Below, one piece after another: positions 60,201 to 64,000 of a stretch of 64,000 nucleotides of DNA. Origin of the DNA: Rhinolophus ferrumequinum. Its lineage: Eukaryota > Chordata > Mammalia > Chiroptera > Rhinolophidae. The translations under genes were made by a program, and so were the position numbers. The notes beneath the pieces were generated by a model. The model was not told the origin of the DNA, did no database searches, and saw only the letters and a program-made list of their open reading frames with translations. Location: contig NC_046288.1 in NCBI RefSeq assembly GCF_004115265.2, positions 42,262,112 through 42,326,111 on the forward strand, written 5' to 3'. Numbering within the stretch: the stretch's first letter is position 1; every line of letters starts with the position of its first letter.

Positions 60201-61047
60201 GGTTTGGTGTTAGTCCTGAGCTTGGAGCAACTCAGCAAAAGTCAAAAGTCTCAGAGCACACCAAGTTCCACCCACCTGGGGCCTGAGGACTCTGATAGTT
60301 TTCCAAGAGAGTGCAATGCAGGAGGGATTGGCTGCTCAGGGAGAAAGTACCTCCCAGATGAAAGTACTGGGTGGGGTCCTAGCTGAATCAGCAGGGAGGA
60401 GCAGTGGAGCTCAACAGGCAAATCAGATTCAGATTTGGCCTGTGGGGGCGGGCTCAACTTAGAAAAGATGGAGTCCACCTGCCAGCTGCACAGGAGGAGG
60501 ACTCCTCACTGGGAAAATTCCGATTGTCCTCCAGTCCTCCCTCCAAAGACACACTCCTCAGTCTACCCACCCGTATGTCTCTGAGGCCCTGTGAGTCACC
60601 GTCCCTCCACTGGAGCTCAAGGTGAATGCCTGTGAGTGAGTGAATCTGTGTGCAGGCCATGTAAGAGGACGTCTGGGTTTCCTGCAGTCTTTTGTCCCAC
60701 CCGGATGGTTGGAATCCTACTGTTTTTCACAGCCAGACATTGTGGGGACTACCGTTCCCTGCACCAGTACTCTAGGCTGGGGTCCCTCACTCCTCTGGGG
60801 GTAACCTCTGCAGCTGAGATATCCCTCCTGATTCTCAACCACCACAGGGAAGTTTAGGGCCCAGTTTTCATCCCTCCTACCAGTCTTGTCGTGGCTTCTT
60901 ATTTATATTTTTAGTTATAGGACTTCTTTTTGGCTAGATTTCAGATGGTTCTCCAGGTTGACTGTTCTATAATTTAGTTGTAATTTTAATGTGTTCACAG
61001 AAGGATGAAGGCACATTGTTTATCTACTCTACCATTTTGGATCTCTC
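57245..61047 (-). mobile_element. L1 LINE with both ends but most of ORF2 deleted
   Basis: Minus orientation. From the right: a GC-rich 5' UTR (about 59500-61047, beginning GATCCAAAATGGTAGAGTAG), ORF1 remains (58763-59490, with NLAKEIDIQ, PRHIIIKMPKVKDKERILKA), the ORF2 N-terminal phrase KAGIAMF.PDKIDFK (58250-58320), then directly the ORF2 C-terminus (KFIAALFTVAKMW, VHIYSGI) near 57970-58240, and the 3' UTR. About 1000 codons of ORF2 are missing at a junction near 58241. Stops break the remaining frames. The 3' UTR holds three imperfect copies of a unit containing TTATTGACTATA. Confidence 0.8.
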
Positions 61048-61063
61048 ATCATTGTTTACTCTT

Positions 61064-61298
61064 TTTTCTTAAATTTTATTGGGGAATATTGGGGAACAGT
61101 GTGTTTCTCCAGGTCCCATCACCTCCAAATCGTTGTCCTTCAGTCTAATTGTGGAGGGTACAGCACATCTCCAAGTGCAGTTGCCATTTTCAATTTTTAG
61201 TTGCAGGGGGCACAGCCCACCATCCCATGTGGGAATTGAACTGGCAACCTTGTTGTTGAGAGCTCACACTCTAACCAACTGAGCCATCTGGCTGCCCC
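61064..61298 (-). mobile_element. tRNA-derived bat-type SINE at the L1 5' edge
   Basis: In reverse: tail TTTTATTGGGGAATATTGGGGAA at the left, CCCATGTGGGAATTGAACTGG (B box) and CTAACCAACTGAGCCATCTGGCTGCCC (A box) at the right. Flanked by ATCATTGTTTACTCTT (61048-61063) and ATCACTGTTTACTCTT (61299-61314), one mismatch. Confidence 0.85.
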
Positions 61299-61314
61299 AT
61301 CACTGTTTACTCTT

Positions 61315-62654
61315 GATTAAAGGTCCCAATCTTAGTGAAGTTACATGTTTTCTCCCCCATAACAGTGCAAATAATTTCTATACAGTAGAGAAGATAACCC
61401 CAAACGTCAGAATTAATTGCCTTGAAGAACATTAAACAGTTTTGTATCTAACCTAGCAATCTTATTCTAACATTCCTTTATTAAAACAGGAACCAGCTTT
61501 ACCAACTTGCTGAATCCTATTAATTAATTAGTTGAAAAGAATCCTTTACGTGTTCATTATATATTTGTCTGAGAACAATATATTTAACTTTTTGAAAATT
61601 ATACTTTGACAGTCTCCTCATAGAGCTTACAGTCTGGTTACACACCTTTCCTCTTTGTTTTCTTATTATAGTTTGGGCTTCAAACTCGTGGATTTAGATA
61701 AAATAATTCTTCCTATTTGTTTTTCTTATTTAGAGGAGGAGATAAATTTCTGTAAGACATGATAGGAAAAAACAAATCTAGCCTTCTTTATAGTTTTCCT
61801 GCAGCTAAATCTGTGCTATATGGAACACAACACACAAAACACCATGCATGTTGCTGGCGCTCAGCCAGTTTACCCTCATGTAGTCAGACCAGTCCCGAAA
61901 ATATCAAATCACTTCCATTTCAGCTGGTAAAGCAGCTGCTCCCCTGAGCTCCTGCCTGCTTTTTCAATGACCTAGCTGCCCTGCCCCTCCCCTGGAACCT
62001 CTGCCAGAAAGTTTACAGCTGCCACCACAGTAAGCCTCCAGAATCCTGCCCCAGTGACAGGGTCCCTCAGTCCTTTCTGATGACGTGTGCCAAAGCAGGG
62101 AGCAAATGTTTGCATATCATTCCTGCAATAAGACAATGTCCTAGATCATTTGCCACGTTTTCAGTGTTGAGAGTATTCCAACTGTCAAGACTTTCAGACT
62201 CAAATCAGTTTTTTTACAGTATAGATAGAATCCCTCCACCAACTGGTCTTAACTTACTTTTTAAAAAAATTGTGGTAAAATATACATAACAAAATTTACC
62301 ATTTAACCATTTTTAACTGTATTCAGTGGCATTAAGTTACTTTTGCAGCCTTATTGCCAAGAATGCAATTCTTATCATATTCAGACTCTTCCCAAAAAAG
62401 GATTCCTGGGAGCCTTAGGGGGTCTGTGCTTTGGCTCACAATTTCCTCCACATAGAATGCTTTGCTCTTTCATCTGCCTATTAAAAGCCTGAATATATCT
62501 CTCTACAGCCACCAGATCTTTACTAATCTGTCACAGCTGAGACGAAGCCCTGCTTGCTCTAAACTCTTGGCACACACAATTTGAAAATATCAAATATTTC
62601 CACAACTGCATTGCATTATAATTTTTTGTGTATGTGTTTATGTGTTAACACCTT
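61315..62654. other. Intergenic with an L1 3' fragment
   Basis: 62255-62345 matches antisense L1M 3' UTR (TTGTGGTAAAATATACATAACAAAATTTACC), as at 1395. No gene recognised. Confidence 0.5.
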
Positions 62655-62845
62655 CTAGACACGTTTCTCAAAGCATTGTTCAAGGGTCACCTGTACTAGA
62701 ATCACCTGCCTTAAAACAGAGCCCAGGGCCAAAAATTCATTTAATAAGCCTGGAAGAGAGCCCAGAATCTGCATTTAAGATCCTAAGGGATTTTATGCAT
62801 ACTGAAATTGAGAGCAAAGTCCTAGACAATTGCTTCTTAAAAGGT
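62655..62845 (+). mobile_element. MER5A-like (hAT-Charlie) relic
   Basis: GTTTCTCAAAGCATTGTTCAAGGGTCACCTGTACTAGAATCACCTG and CAGAATCTGCATTTAAGATCC match MER5A order; the terminal inverted repeat ends near CAATTGCTTCTTAA. Confidence 0.55.
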
Positions 62846-63240
62846 TGGGGCTTATCTTCAGTAGGCTTATCTTCACATCTTTCGTAGCACGGAGTACTTA
62901 GTGCTCAATAAACCTTGAACTGTGCAACCCAGCGCAATATACGAGAAATTTGAATGTGTTTTCTCTTCATCTCTTCAGTCGTGTATTGAACGACTGTTTG
63001 TTGTTTGTTTTGCATGGCCAATTTTTAGTCCTACTTCTGCTAAAAGCACCTCAATTTTCTTGTTTCCCTGTGGAAACTGCTCCTTCCAAGTATTACATTA
63101 CGTAGTTCAAATGGAGTTGAATCTAATCCTTGGCTCTAGAAGTGGGAATGTTATCCAGGCCAGCCTTGGAAGAATAACAATTCTCCTGGCCACAATTATT
63201 TGTTCAGAAGTGTGCATACAAGCCAAACTGAGGTAGGGAT

Positions 63241-63283
<43 letters not shown>

Positions 63284-64000
63284 GTGTGTGTGTCGATTCC
63301 GGCACTATGGTAAGCTCTTTCTATTGGTGTTGCTAAACTGGAATCTTATAACTTAAGCCAACTCATGGTTGCCTGAGGATAAAGCCATCAAAGAGGAAAG
63401 TAGAATCTAGAAATAAGTGAGAAAGACAATGAGGATATCATTGGAGTGCCTAAATCAAGCCTTGCCTGAAGTTCACTCCTTGAGCTTCCAGGTATTAAGT
63501 CAATCAATCCTCTTTCTAATTTAAACAATTTAGCCAGCTTTCTTTAGCTCACAATAGGAATCCTGAGGTATATCTTTTATGTTGCCCTCTACCACTTGAC
63601 AAATTTCTGTAAGACATGATAGGAAAAGACAAATCTTATTCATCCTGAGTAAATATCTTTGAGGCTTTCCCTAGCTCTCTATGCCAATGCTAAATATGCT
63701 AAATATGATTTCACAATATGGCCCAGGCCTGTTCAGACTTCTCTATTTCAGAGATGTCTTGTGTATGGCGTAATTTAAATCCCTCTGTCAGAACAGCTTT
63801 TAGTTCTGTGATGAATTGAGTGCAGCATCAATTTAAATGAGGATATTCTAGATTAGATGTCATCTTTCCCAGACTCCCATACTGCCTTGTATTTCAGGTT
63901 AAGAAAATCTCTTATACTTTCCCATGCTTACCCTCATGCTGTAATTTTTTCTTACCTCCTTTCCCATATGGGTTTCCTTTTGCAGATTAGGAACTTGTCA
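62846..64000. other. Right edge, intergenic
   Basis: A (TG)n microsatellite lies at 63241-63294. GACAAATTTCTGTAAGACATGATAGGAAAAGACAAATCT near 63598 repeats a phrase at 61745, suggesting a shared dispersed repeat. No gene recognised. Confidence 0.45.
63241..63294. repeat. (TG)n microsatellite
   Basis: About 20 TG units, a short interruption at AAG, then more TG. Confidence 0.95.

Noticed and set aside
59627-60660. Several Gly/Pro-rich frames on both strands
   Set aside because: They fall in the GC-rich L1 5' UTR; no protein similarity.
61315-64000. Possible HERC6 or other neighbour-gene exons at the right edge
   Set aside because: HERC6 is expected on this side from human order, but no exon-like protein stretch with splice signals was found.

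Overview
This window is nuclear DNA from a placental mammal, most likely a bat. The mammal call rests on an intact multi-exon PPM1K gene, MIR, L2, MER5A and MLT1 repeats, and L1 LINEs. The bat call is an inference. It comes from several copies of a tRNA-derived SINE ending in a CCCCAATAAA-type tail (VES/Rhin-1-like, as in rhinolophoid and related bats) and from short cut-and-paste elements flanked by TA that look like Tc1/mariner derivatives, a class unusually active in bats. There is no bacterial or viral gene system here.

The central gene is PPM1K, on the minus strand. It encodes the mitochondrial PP2C-type phosphatase of branched-chain 2-oxoacid dehydrogenase. Six coding exons can be placed to the base (29160 down to 16202). 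Joined, they give 372 residues, the same length I recall for the human protein, with all four metal-site positions (D127, G128, D298, D337) kept. A 5' untranslated exon probably lies in the CpG island at about 34.1-35.5 kb. A long 3' UTR of about 3.9 kb probably runs to a polyadenylation signal at 12346-12351. In human this gene lies next to ABCG2 on its 3' side and HERC6 on its 5' side; I see no exon of either.

Left flank (1-12.3 kb): a gammaretrovirus-like LTR with a proline-tRNA primer site and 72-bp U3 repeats, a second pair of LTRs from another family, an L2 and other ancient repeats, a further old LTR, a decayed C2H2 zinc-finger gene copy, and a palindromic TA-flanked MITE.

Gene body (12.3-35.5 kb): PPM1K exons separated by mostly A/T-rich introns. 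These carry MIRs, mariner-like elements, a MER5A, a SINE and a solo LTR with a 4-bp target duplication. A second copy of the palindromic MITE, with an internal 36-bp array, lies inside the probable 3' UTR.

Right flank (35.5-64 kb): an intronless copy of MESD (the ER chaperone of LRP receptors) whose whole 233-codon reading frame is open, with signal peptide and a REDL C-terminus. Further right are a broken NKAPD1 retrocopy bounded by a perfect 13-bp target duplication, old LTRs, several SINEs, L1 fragments, and an L1 that keeps both ends but has lost most of ORF2. The intact MESD retrocopy and the hairpin-forming MITE in the PPM1K 3' UTR are the two items most worth a second look.
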